Of a DNA stretch of 64,000 bases, positions 1-8,115 are shown in pieces. The notes under the pieces are model-generated. The model searched no databases, had not been told where the DNA came from, and saw only the letters and a program-made list of their open reading frames with translations. The stretch comes from MnTg04 sp964568075 (lineage in GTDB: Bacteria; Pseudomonadota; Gammaproteobacteria; Steroidobacterales; MnTg04), in assembly GCA_964568075.1 (NCBI GenBank), contig CAZMOM010000007.1, forward strand, positions 1-64,000, written 5' to 3'. The stretch's first letter is position 1. Each line of letters opens with the position of its first letter. The translations under genes were made by a program, and so were the position numbers.

Positions 1-150
1 ACAATGCCACAAAAACTGGGAGCTTGACATTAACGCCCGATTAGAGAAGCGGACAATACAACACGGTTAGCCAGCCGGCTTTTCCAACCCACAATTTTCA
101 CAGATTCCGGCCCTTAGAACGACTGAGATCGACAACTAGGAGGATGACCC

Positions 151-579
151 ATGTCCATTACCGATAGCGAGAAGGCCCGACGCAGAACCCTGCTTAAAAC
201 CCACTATGACGTTGAGAACAGCCACGACATGAATGGTATTATGGCGACCTTCTCACCTGACGCTGAGATGCTTTTCAACCGAATCCCGTTCACGGACTCG
301 CAAAGCATTCGTGATGCGCGCGGCCTTTCGGGTTTTTCCAGCACGGGCGGCGCTTTTGAAGACCTTCACAACTATATCGACGGCGAACATTTCACAGACG
401 ACGAAATCATCGTCGAGGGACGCCTGTGCGGCAAACATGTCGGTGAATTCCAAGGCATTAAAGCCATGGGCCGCAACGTCGAACTGCCGTTCGTCGCCTT
501 TTATCACTTCGACAAGACCGACAAACTCATCTCCGAACGCGTAGTGATGAACCTCGGGGTGCTTGCCGTTTCGGGGTAG
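151..579 (+). CDS. NTF2-like / SnoaL-type polyketide-cyclase-fold protein
   Basis: 142 aa, soluble, no signal peptide. The N-terminal helix followed by an aspartate- and phenylalanine-rich segment (HDMNGIMATFSPDAEM) and a later beta-rich half (VGEFQGIKAMGRNVELPF) is the pattern of SnoaL/ester-cyclase members of the NTF2-like superfamily; length fits. These proteins bind small hydrophobic ligands or isomerise or hydrolyse them, but the substrate cannot be read from sequence. The start follows a near-perfect ribosome site (AGGAGG at 138-143) with 7 bases before ATG. It stands alone, convergent with the minus-strand gene at 763-1068. Confidence 0.75.
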   Translation: MSITDSEKARRRTLLKTHYDVENSHDMNGIMATFSPDAEMLFNRIPFTDSQSIRDARGLSGFSSTGGAFEDLHNYIDGEHFTDDEIIVEGRLCGKHVGEFQGIKAMGRNVELPFVAFYHFDKTDKLISERVVMNLGVLAVSG

Positions 580-681
580 TCAATTGTTGTCAACATCGCA
601 GAGATTAACAAAAGTTGAATGTTGAAATGTCCGCTTTCGGTAGGTTGCCGGGATTTGCGGATGGAGTAAGGGGCAAAAAAA

Positions 682-714
682 GACGCCGCGGTGGGGGAAG
701 CTGACCGCGGCGTC
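682..714 (-). terminator. Rho-independent terminator of the 763-1068 gene
   Basis: A perfect 11-bp inverted repeat, GACGCCGCGGT (682-692) and ACCGCGGCGTC (704-714), has an 11-base loop. On the minus strand it is followed at once by a 7-T run (675-681). It lies 48 bases past the stop of the minus-strand gene at 763-1068, so it terminates that gene. Confidence 0.88.
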
Positions 715-762
715 AGAGCGAAATCTGCATTCTTTCGATAATCTAAAAAACTACTGCGTCAA

Positions 763-1068
763 TCAACCGAAGGCAACCTGTTCCAATTCGTAACCAAGCA
801 CCTTGCCGGTTTCAGGATCCGTGATCGGTTTGCCCTGCCTGAAGCAGCCGGTCGTTGGCCAGCGCTTCAGGTATTCGACATCCGATTCCACCTCTTTCAA
901 TTCAATGCGACCATTTGATCGTCTCACCAATAATTTGGCTGTCGCCGTGAAATCATCTTCCGATGACTCAAAATCCGTTTCCGGCAGTAGTAGTCCAATG
1001 ACTTCGGCACCCATTTTGAATACTCCAGTGATCAAATTTTCCAACCCTGCTGGATTATGTGCAATCAT
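763..1068 (-). CDS. Hypothetical protein of 101 aa
   Basis: I do not recognise the family. The protein is soluble and acidic, with a hydrophobic N-terminal third (GVFKMGAEVIGLLLPE), a mixed charged middle and a C-terminal PITDPETGKVLGYE stretch. That stretch resembles the D-P-x-T-G-x-V-L-G turn seen in some envelope proteins, but it is too short to assign. The strong terminator just downstream on the same strand argues that this frame, not the overlapping plus-strand frame, is the real gene. The Shine-Dalgarno is weak (AAGAG about 12 bases upstream). Confidence 0.6.
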   Translation of the reverse strand: MIAHNPAGLENLITGVFKMGAEVIGLLLPETDFESSEDDFTATAKLLVRRSNGRIELKEVESDVEYLKRWPTTGCFRQGKPITDPETGKVLGYELEQVAFG

Positions 1069-1246
1069 CGTGCCAAAAACTCTTTTATGTTAAATTACAA
1101 TAACTTACTACTTTATGGGTGCTCTCGATGAGTGACCAAATTTGTCATCTTTTGACCTTCAGGGTAAGGGTAGCGTCACTTGCTGGTATCGATTTCCCAC
1201 AACCGATAAAAACAAGGGCTACTCGTTATCAATACCTGCTGCGACG

Positions 1247-2500
1247 TCAGAGAAGATGCCGAATATCGGGCAGGTATTTTTCCCAGGATCCGGTATTGAT
1301 TAGGATCACGCGATCTCCGCTGGCGATATGTCCGTTATCGACCAGGCGCGGAAGCGCCGCGACGCAGGCCGCCCCTTCCGGGCAAACCCACCAACCTGTT
1401 TCAGCAAATGTTTTTTTTAGCGCGCCGCCAATCTCCTCTTCAGGCACCGCTATGGCGGCACCCCCACTTTCTCGAAGGATTCTCAGCACTTCGAAGTGGC
1501 CCACGCCACCTGGAACGTTAATGCCATATGCCAGGGTTTCTCCGGCAGCGACCACTTCGCTGTCCTGTCGCCCTGCCTCCCAGGCCTGAACCAACGGATC
1601 AGTCGCCTCGCTTTGAACAGCTATAAAGCGTGGCAGAGGGCCGGTAACCAGACCCAGCGCCTTCAGTTCATTGAAAGCCTTCCACATGCCCAGTATTCCG
1701 GTCCCGCCACCCGTCGGGTAAACGATTACCTCCGGCAGCCGCCAGCTGCCTTCGTTATGGGCAGCGCCCGGCTCGGCAATTTCGAGCCCCAGCGTCTTCT
1801 TGCCCTCGATGCGCCAGCCCGGCTCGTGAAACGTAGCCACCGAAAAATACCCCTGGGTCAGGTACTGGTCGCTGATCAACTGACCGGCTTCACGAATCGT
1901 CCCTTTGACGAGGTCGAGACTGATGCCTGGGTAGAGCCGGCTGTAGGCCGCGACCTTGCCGACGATCGGCATCGGCGTATTTTCGGGCATCGCGACCGCA
2001 GCTGCCAGCCCCGCCCGGGCCGCATATTCCGCCAGCGAATCACCGGCATTACCCTGCGTGGGAACTGCCAATTTCTTGAGGCCGAAGTGACGAGCCATGG
2101 AAACGACCATCGCCATACCACGGTCCTTGAAACTTCCGGTTGGATTGGCTCCAAAACCCGGCGCTGGCCGACCCTCATCCTTGAACCATAACTCGAAGCC
2201 CTTTTTCCTGGCCAACTCGTGGGATAACCACGGAAAAATCGGCGTAAACCCTTCTCCTAAACTGAAGATATCTTTCGCATCAGCCGGATCATCGGGGTCA
2301 AGTGCCAGTAATCGACCAAACCGCCACATATTCTTTCGCTCGGGCCGATAGTTGAAGTCGCCGCCCGCCGATTTGGTGATTTTTTCAGTGTCCAGACAGA
2401 TTTCAACCGGCCGGTCGTCGACCGGGCACAAATTCATTACCCGGTCCAACGGGTATTCCTTCCCGCAACCCAGACAACGCAGATGACTGGCATATTTCAT
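1247..2500 (-). CDS. thrC: Threonine synthase-like PLP enzyme
   Basis: 417 aa. Threonine synthase converts O-phosphohomoserine to threonine using pyridoxal phosphate. The N-terminus carries a small Cys cluster (C9-x2-C12, C25), followed by LGEGFTP near 81-87, as in archaeal/plant-type threonine synthases. The PLP lysine is K125 in GSFKDRG. QGNAGDSLAEYAARAG and the glycine-rich PTGGGTGILGMWKAF are cofactor-phosphate and substrate segments of fold-type II enzymes. AAAGGAT lies just upstream of the ATG. It is a lone gene, divergent from bactofilin. No homoserine kinase or dehydrogenase gene is nearby, so a different beta-replacement substrate remains possible. Confidence 0.8.
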   Translation of the reverse strand: MKYASHLRCLGCGKEYPLDRVMNLCPVDDRPVEICLDTEKITKSAGGDFNYRPERKNMWRFGRLLALDPDDPADAKDIFSLGEGFTPIFPWLSHELARKKGFELWFKDEGRPAPGFGANPTGSFKDRGMAMVVSMARHFGLKKLAVPTQGNAGDSLAEYAARAGLAAAVAMPENTPMPIVGKVAAYSRLYPGISLDLVKGTIREAGQLISDQYLTQGYFSVATFHEPGWRIEGKKTLGLEIAEPGAAHNEGSWRLPEVIVYPTGGGTGILGMWKAFNELKALGLVTGPLPRFIAVQSEATDPLVQAWEAGRQDSEVVAAGETLAYGINVPGGVGHFEVLRILRESGGAAIAVPEEEIGGALKKTFAETGWWVCPEGAACVAALPRLVDNGHIASGDRVILINTGSWEKYLPDIRHLL

Positions 2501-2627
2501 CGGATATCCTTTGTTACACCGGGTTAGACACTGGATTCCTCAAGGTAATGTGCGCACAATGCCACGATGAGCCAGCGGGGTGCCAGCCTCCGCCAAAAAT
2601 CGACAGCACTACCCGGGAGTTGAATGA

Positions 2628-3026
2628 ATGGCCAGTAAATTTCGCCGCTTTATGGATGATGCTTCAGGTTCCACGACATTACTCGGCGAAGGGACGCGTT
2701 TCGTCGGCAAATTCAGCGGGACGGGCCACTTTGTCGTGTGTGGAGAGGTCGAGGGAGACTGCGAACTGGACGGATCGCTGACTATAGCGGTCGATGGTCG
2801 GTGGAATGGAACCATACGTGCCGAGAATGTCGTGATCGCCGGCCACGTCAATGGCGAGATTCAGGCCTCGGGTCAGCTCGAAGTAGCAGCGAGCGCGAAA
2901 ATTACCGGCAGCCTGTCCGGCGCCTCGATCGCTATCGCGGAAGGGGCGATCATTGAAGGTGGGGTAAACGTCAGCGGCCGCCAGGACACTGTTGCGTTTA
3001 CGGAAAAACGCACCGAACCCGAGTGA
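2628..3026 (+). CDS. Bactofilin (polymer-forming cytoskeletal protein)
   Basis: 132 aa. Bactofilins self-assemble without nucleotide into filaments at the inner membrane and help localise cell-wall or polar functions. The body is a right-handed beta-helix of short repeats with regular small/hydrophobic spacing (GHFVVCGEVEGDCELDG, NVVIAGHVNGEIQASG, SIAIAEGAIIEGGVNVSG), flanked by disordered tails; this is the DUF583/bactofilin pattern and the usual length. GGGAG sits 8 bases before the ATG. No M23 peptidase partner is adjacent. The next gene follows at once in the same direction. Confidence 0.88.
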   Translation: MASKFRRFMDDASGSTTLLGEGTRFVGKFSGTGHFVVCGEVEGDCELDGSLTIAVDGRWNGTIRAENVVIAGHVNGEIQASGQLEVAASAKITGSLSGASIAIAEGAIIEGGVNVSGRQDTVAFTEKRTEPE

Positions 3027-3045
3027 CAGGATCAGTCTGTCAACG

Positions 3046-3693
3046 ATGCAGTTTCAGTGGTGGATCGCGTATGTAACGACCGTTCTGATCCTGATGAGTA
3101 CGCCGGGGCCAAGCCAACTATTGATGCTGTCCAATAGCCTTGCCCATGGCTTTCACAAATCCATGGCGACCGCCGCCGGGGACCTGTCGGCCAATCTTTT
3201 GCAAATGCTGGTTGCCTCGTTTGGCCTGGCTACGGTAATTCGGTCATCGCAGACCTTTTTCGTGATGGTCAAATGGGCTGGCGTCGCCTATCTGCTTTAC
3301 CTGGGAATCTGCCTGTATCGAAAAAAATCAGGCAACCCGGCGACAACCAGTGTCGTTCATGAGTTGGGGCGCTCGCGGCGGTCATTGTACCTGCAGGGAT
3401 TCATCACGTCGGCTGCCAATCCAAAGGCCGTCATTTTTTTTGCGGCGTTGTTTCCGCAGTTTCTGATTGCCGACCAGCCAATTGCTCGGCAATTCGCCGT
3501 CCTTAGCATCACCTATTTGCTAATCGATGCCACTTTCCTGGCCTTTTACGGAAGTTCCGCAAAAATTCTTACCGGCTTCTTTTACGGCAATGCAAGGAAT
3601 TATTTTCATCGCGTATCGGGAACACTGCTGATAATCGCCGCCGTGTTATTGGGATTGAAGGACATGGAGCCTGCAAATGGGAGAATCCGCTGA
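3046..3693 (+). CDS. LysE/RhtB-family amino-acid exporter
   Basis: 215 aa from the ATG at 3046. Inner-membrane exporters of this family pump amino acids or homoserine lactone-like solutes out of the cell. The N-terminus has the family signature TPGPSQLLMLSNSLAHGF, and about six hydrophobic segments are visible. SAANPKAVIFFAALFPQF in the middle is the second conserved block (N-P-K-x2-x-F-F). The frame opens further upstream at 2992, inside bactofilin, but the family N-terminus begins at 3046. Substrate is unknown. Confidence 0.82.
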   Translation: MQFQWWIAYVTTVLILMSTPGPSQLLMLSNSLAHGFHKSMATAAGDLSANLLQMLVASFGLATVIRSSQTFFVMVKWAGVAYLLYLGICLYRKKSGNPATTSVVHELGRSRRSLYLQGFITSAANPKAVIFFAALFPQFLIADQPIARQFAVLSITYLLIDATFLAFYGSSAKILTGFFYGNARNYFHRVSGTLLIIAAVLLGLKDMEPANGRIR

Positions 3694-3759
3694 CATGCAG
3701 ATAATTGAAATCGGGGAAACTGCCCTTATGACTATTCGAAGAGACAGGACATCCCCGTT

Positions 3760-5196
3760 ATGAACCGACAAACCGGACTGTTACTCACTGCTATTGTCGC
3801 CATTTTGGCTATCGTCACGCTAATCGTCTCGAATTCTGATGACGGGCCTGCGAGTTTCGTGCAGGGTGAATTGAGCGAACATCAATTACGCGCACGCGAG
3901 ATCCTTCAACAGCTGATTGAGATAAATACCACCCACTCTGTCGGTGACACTACGCAAGCAGCCAATGCCATGGCAGACCGGCTGCTCGCTGCGGGTTTTC
4001 CAGCCGAGGATGTACGAGTACTGGGAGAAATTCCCAAACGGGGCAACCTCGTAGCGCGTCTTCGGGGTGACAACTCACGACAACCTCTCCTTCTTCTCGC
4101 TCACCTCGATGTCGTTGAAGCCGACCCAGCGGATTGGTCACTCGATCCATTCGTTTTTCTTGAAAAAGACGAATATTTTTATGGCCGGGGAACCAGTGAT
4201 GACAAAGCGCAAGCCGCGATATGGATTGCCAATCTGATTCGCATGAAGGAGGGGGGTGTGGTTCCCAACCGGGACATAATCGTCGCATTAACAGCAGACG
4301 AGGAAGGTGGCGAAAATAACGGTGTTGATTGGTTGCTTAAAAACCACCGTGAATTGATCGAGGCCGAGTATGTTTTGAATGAAGGTGGTCGTGGCGCCAT
4401 CATTGACGGAAGGAAAGTTTTCAACTCCATTCAAGTCAGCGAAAAGGTTTATCAAAGCTATCGCATCGAGGTGAGAAGCTCCGGCGGTCATAGCTCAAGA
4501 CCTGGCGACAGTAATGCGATCTACGATCTTTCGCGAGCACTGCTGAATATTTCCGACTACCAGTTTCCTGCGATTTTGAACGATGCCACGCGTGCGTTCT
4601 TCACGAAAATAGCTGAGACGCAGTCAAAGGAAATTGCCGTTGATATGCTGGCGATCCTGAATGACCCGCCGGATTCGGACGCAATCGACCGGTTGTCTCG
4701 GACCCCGGCGCTGAATGCGACGCTACGGACGACCTGTGTCCCCACGATGTTGTCGGGCGGTCATGCCGAAAACGCTTTGCCGCAATTGGCCAGCGCGGTC
4801 ATCAACTGCCGCATTTTGCCGAATCAGCCTGAGAGTGAAGTCAGGGCAAGACTGGTCGACCTGATCGGTGATGACGATGTCGAAATTACTTCGATCTGGG
4901 ATGCGGTGCCCAGCGATCCGTCACCGCTGCGACCGGAAATTATCGACGCAGTGGAAAAAGTCACAAGCCGCATATGGCCAGGAGTTATTGTCGTGCCAAC
5001 AATGGCCAGCGGCGCAACCGATGGTCTGTATTTAAGGAATGCCGGTATACCGGCCTATGGCGTCAGCGGAATATTTTTTGATATCAATGACACGCGGGCG
5101 CATGGCAAAGATGAGAGAATCCTGGTGCAATCATTTTTTGAGGGACAGGCTTTCCTGTACGACCTGGTTCTGGAGTTGTCTTCCGGTACTGACTAG
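3760..5196 (+). CDS. M20-family metallopeptidase, membrane anchored
   Basis: 478 aa. Zinc-dependent exopeptidases or deacylases of the M20 family cleave dipeptides or N-acyl amino acids. An N-terminal hydrophobic helix (about residues 7-24) anchors or exports the enzyme. Metal and catalytic residues are in place: H115 and D117 (LLLAHLDVVE), D147 (GRGTSDDKA), and E181/E182 (LTADEEGGE). A late HGKDERI motif supplies the last histidine. The dimerisation lid domain lies around 220-360. It starts 66 bases after the exporter and ends 14 bases before the next gene, so the three genes may share a transcript. Confidence 0.85.
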   Translation: MNRQTGLLLTAIVAILAIVTLIVSNSDDGPASFVQGELSEHQLRAREILQQLIEINTTHSVGDTTQAANAMADRLLAAGFPAEDVRVLGEIPKRGNLVARLRGDNSRQPLLLLAHLDVVEADPADWSLDPFVFLEKDEYFYGRGTSDDKAQAAIWIANLIRMKEGGVVPNRDIIVALTADEEGGENNGVDWLLKNHRELIEAEYVLNEGGRGAIIDGRKVFNSIQVSEKVYQSYRIEVRSSGGHSSRPGDSNAIYDLSRALLNISDYQFPAILNDATRAFFTKIAETQSKEIAVDMLAILNDPPDSDAIDRLSRTPALNATLRTTCVPTMLSGGHAENALPQLASAVINCRILPNQPESEVRARLVDLIGDDDVEITSIWDAVPSDPSPLRPEIIDAVEKVTSRIWPGVIVVPTMASGATDGLYLRNAGIPAYGVSGIFFDINDTRAHGKDERILVQSFFEGQAFLYDLVLELSSGTD

Positions 5197-5210
5197 GCGG
5201 GAGCACCAAA

Positions 5211-5618
5211 ATGACTACCGGTAGACTTTTGCTGGTATATGATAAACAGTGTCCAATCTGTGATGCCTATTGCCGTCTAGTAAAAATCGATGATTCTTTT
5301 GGTTCGCTGAGAACCGTCGACGCGCGAGAAGAATCCGATGTCCTGCAGGAAATTTCCCGACATGGCATGGACATCGACCAGGGCATGGTGCTCAAGGCAG
5401 ACGATCAACTTCACTATGGCGCGGATGCAATCCATGCACTGGCGCAGATCAGCAGTCGTGACGGTGTGTTCAATCGAATTAACTTCTGGCTTTTTCGATC
5501 CCGAACCGGATCCCGCTTGATATATCCCGTCCTGAGATTTTTTCGTAATCTGCTTTTGAAAATACTCGGACGAAAAAAGATTAATAATCTGAAACTCGAC
5601 GATAACGAATTTTTTTAG
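5211..5618 (+). CDS. DCC-family (DUF393) thiol-disulfide oxidoreductase-like protein
   Basis: 135 aa. The N-terminal LVYDKQCPICD carries the CxxC of the DUF393 family, in which YDGxCPxC is usual; here the glycine is lysine. The basic C-terminal segment (FWLFRSRTGSRLIYPVLRFFRNLLL) is also typical. Family function is not firmly established; a thioredoxin-like fold and redox role are inferred from the CxxC. It is convergent with, and one base from, a DoxX gene on the other strand, a family it often accompanies. Confidence 0.82.
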   Translation: MTTGRLLLVYDKQCPICDAYCRLVKIDDSFGSLRTVDAREESDVLQEISRHGMDIDQGMVLKADDQLHYGADAIHALAQISSRDGVFNRINFWLFRSRTGSRLIYPVLRFFRNLLLKILGRKKINNLKLDDNEFF

Positions 5619-5619
5619 A

Positions 5620-5964
5620 TCACTGGCTGTTGTTTCCGGAAGCGGGCCAGATGGCCAATACCAATACCACAAGCCATGCGGCGGGATGGACCAGGGCCTT
5701 TGCGTCGTCGAAACGCCAGTAAGTATACATCGTTCCGACGATAATCATCGCTGCAGCGACTGCGCCGGGCAAACGGGTTTTTCGAAACCACAAAAGAAGT
5801 ACGCTGGCCACCTGGATCGTCCCGGAGACGATACGAATCCAATCCGGGTAACCGTAGACAGCAAACTCCATGACCTGTTGCTGGGTCCCCACAATCCGGC
5901 TGGCCCCGGCTCCTATAAAAAGAGCCAGCAACAGAATACGGGCAGCCAGACTGACGTAACTCAA
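5620..5964 (-). CDS. DoxX-family membrane protein
   Basis: 114 aa with four hydrophobic helices (about 5-17, 39-62, 67-83, 91-108). The N-terminal ARILLLALFIGAGASRI and the YPDWIRIVSGTIQVASVLLL block match small DoxX/DoxD-like quinone- or redox-associated membrane proteins. Precise role is unknown. The start overlaps the stop of the upstream hydrolase by 4 bases (ATGA), so the two are co-translated. Confidence 0.75.
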   Translation of the reverse strand: MSYVSLAARILLLALFIGAGASRIVGTQQQVMEFAVYGYPDWIRIVSGTIQVASVLLLWFRKTRLPGAVAAAMIIVGTMYTYWRFDDAKALVHPAAWLVVLVLAIWPASGNNSQ

Positions 5965-6944
5965 AGCGAGTTCGCAAAACGACAGCGGATCTGCTCATCA
6001 ACCCAGCTTTTTCCGTCCAGTCCTTCCAGAAAGCCACAATGCCCGCCAAACTCGGTAACGGCCACTTCCAGCGCATCCGGTCTGGCGATACGGTCGATAT
6101 CGCCGATCGGGATCATCGGGTCGTCGGCCGCGGTGATCAGGGTCGATGGGATAGACAAGCGGGAAAGCTTGTCGCCTGTAATCGCATAATCCGACAGATA
6201 TGAATCCAGATCCGGGTAGGGCGCATAGCGATCGACAAATTTTTCCGTCATCTCGAGAAGACTTCTCATCTTCGACAAGTCATTGAAATCATAAACGTCC
6301 GGATAAAGTTTCTGCTTGATCCTGAGTGAGCGGGACCATTTCAGAACGAAATACTCCCGGTAACCAAAAAAACCCCTGTCAAGCGCCTCGAGCGTATGAC
6401 GGGGTTCAAGAACCGGGCAGACGGCCACCACCCTTCGGAGTCTGATGCCTGCCGCCGGCGCACGCGTTGCGATTCGTAAACTGAAATTACCACCCAGGGA
6501 AAAACCGGCGAGATATAGCGAATGGTCCGGGAAAAGGTGTTGCAGACGCGACACCGCGCCAACAGCTTCTTTTATTCGACCCGAGTGAAAAAGATCGACG
6601 TTCAAATGATGGGTCGGACCATGATCGCGCATGTTCAGGCGAAAAACTTCAAATCCGTTTCGGTACAGGTAATCGGCAGCCGAGATCAGATACAGAGAGT
6701 TCGCGCTGCCTTCCCAGCCATGAATCAGGATCGCCAGTTTTCTCAATCTGCTATTCGAATCGACATGAGGCGAGTAATAACCGTGCCAGGTCGCCCCGCC
6801 GCCACAGTCCAGCAACATGGAGCGCGACGCGCGCAACATGTTCCGGCCGCGTATCCTGACCACCGGCTGGCGAATATTGAGCCCGGTTAAAATCGATTGT
6901 GCATGCCCGTTGCACAAGAAGCGGGGTGGCCGAAATTCTGTCAT
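5961..6944 (-). CDS. YheT-type alpha/beta hydrolase
   Basis: 327 aa from the ATG at 6944 (an in-frame ATG at 6980 would add 12 residues). The N-terminal RPPRFLCNGHAQSILTGL is the hallmark of the YheT/UPF0017 hydrolases (a proline-rich start, then N-x-H-x-Q-[ST]-I). HGWEGSAN forms the oxyanion region and GFSLGGN holds the nucleophilic serine. D in TAADDPMIP and H in FGGHCGF near the end complete the triad. Likely a cytoplasmic or membrane-associated esterase or acyltransferase; substrate unknown. It sits within a minus-strand run of five genes. Confidence 0.85.
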   Translation of the reverse strand: MTEFRPPRFLCNGHAQSILTGLNIRQPVVRIRGRNMLRASRSMLLDCGGGATWHGYYSPHVDSNSRLRKLAILIHGWEGSANSLYLISAADYLYRNGFEVFRLNMRDHGPTHHLNVDLFHSGRIKEAVGAVSRLQHLFPDHSLYLAGFSLGGNFSLRIATRAPAAGIRLRRVVAVCPVLEPRHTLEALDRGFFGYREYFVLKWSRSLRIKQKLYPDVYDFNDLSKMRSLLEMTEKFVDRYAPYPDLDSYLSDYAITGDKLSRLSIPSTLITAADDPMIPIGDIDRIARPDALEVAVTEFGGHCGFLEGLDGKSWVDEQIRCRFANSL

Positions 6945-7009
6945 GTTTTTATTAAACCTACGATTGAAAATCCGCGGCATGATTTATCGGGACGCTACCC
7001 ATGCGGAAT

Positions 7010-8080
7010 TTATGTCTCACCCTCAGTTATTTCTATTTTACCGGATCCCGGCAACGACTCAACCAGGGTTTTTCCCACCAACAATGCCGGCGTGTGATAA
7101 CCACCGGGACGGTCTTCTTCGAGAATATGCCTGACCAGCGCAAGAGTCGCTGAGACCGTCAGTGAGTACCCATTCGCTGTTTTTATTCGACCCGTTCTTA
7201 TTTCACCCAAAGAGTTTTTGACCTCACCCCAGACAAACGTTGGAAGTTCCGCTCGTTCCTCTTCGCTCGGTCCGCGCCGGCCCTTTTCGATTTTTCTTCT
7301 CAGAAAATTCCGAACAACCCCAAAGCCAAGTATAAATCTCACTTTGCTCAGCATTCGCAAACGGCTAATCAGTCGCGGAGATCCCGGAACAAAAGTTTTT
7401 ATGTTTGGAATTCCTGTCGAATAATTGGCGGTCGCGACGTCTCCCCAGGGGATCGTCATCGCGCATTTCTCGCCATCGCCGAAATCGATCAGCCTGCTCT
7501 CATAGGCAAGCCCGACCGACTTAAGTTTACCGTTCTCCCTTATCCGCCCGCCTTTGGCCAGACCTTCGATGGAAGTCTTCGCGGTGCCTTGGCTCAAACC
7601 CGACTGCGAATCAAAACCGAGCGCCAGGTGGGTCGCATCTGGCAACGCATCACTGAGTGCGGCAGCCAGGCAATCGGTCGGCACGACGTCAAAACCGGCG
7701 CCGGGACACACGATTATGCCGGCATCCACCGCCCGTTGATGAAGACCGTGCGCATATTCAAAAACATCGATTTCACCGGTGATATCGAGATAGTGAGTCC
7801 CCGTTTCAAGACAGGCAGACAGCATCGGCTTCGCAGTGACTGAAAAAGGTCCGGCACAATGCGCGACCAGGTCCATTCCGGATAATCCTTTCGTCGTCGC
7901 TGCGGGGTCGGTTAACGGAAACACCCGATATTCCAAACCCAGCTCTTCGGCCAGGGGCTCCAATTTTGCCGCCGACCGGCCTGCCAGCACCGGCGACAGG
8001 CCATCGATGACCGCCTGGCGGGCGATCAACTCCCCGGTATATCCATTGGCCCCGTAGATCATCCACTGTTTGTCGTACAT
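7010..8080 (-). CDS. Saccharopine dehydrogenase-like / trans-acting enoyl reductase family protein
   Basis: 356 aa from the ATG at 8080, chosen because GGGGAG lies just upstream; the frame extends to 8119. The N-terminus YDKQWMIYGANGYTGELIAR is a Rossmann fold with GANGYTG, typical of the saccharopine-dehydrogenase NAD(P)-binding family that includes mycobacterial trans-acting enoyl reductases. A second conserved block is VAHCAGPFSVTAKPMLSACL with HYLDITGE. The likely role is NAD(P)H-dependent reduction in lipid or secondary metabolism; lysine metabolism is not implied. It is 29 bases upstream of the longest possible YheT start. Confidence 0.82.
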   Translation of the reverse strand: MYDKQWMIYGANGYTGELIARQAVIDGLSPVLAGRSAAKLEPLAEELGLEYRVFPLTDPAATTKGLSGMDLVAHCAGPFSVTAKPMLSACLETGTHYLDITGEIDVFEYAHGLHQRAVDAGIIVCPGAGFDVVPTDCLAAALSDALPDATHLALGFDSQSGLSQGTAKTSIEGLAKGGRIRENGKLKSVGLAYESRLIDFGDGEKCAMTIPWGDVATANYSTGIPNIKTFVPGSPRLISRLRMLSKVRFILGFGVVRNFLRRKIEKGRRGPSEEERAELPTFVWGEVKNSLGEIRTGRIKTANGYSLTVSATLALVRHILEEDRPGGYHTPALLVGKTLVESLPGSGKIEITEGET

Positions 8081-8115
8081 TCTGCTCCCCCGTTTTTCGC
8101 TCCTTATCGGCCCAG

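Noticed and set aside
803..1093. Plus-strand frame of 96 codons opposite 763-1068
   Set aside because: It overlaps the minus-strand gene, which has a strong matching terminator at 682-714; the plus frame lacks a ribosome site and protein character.
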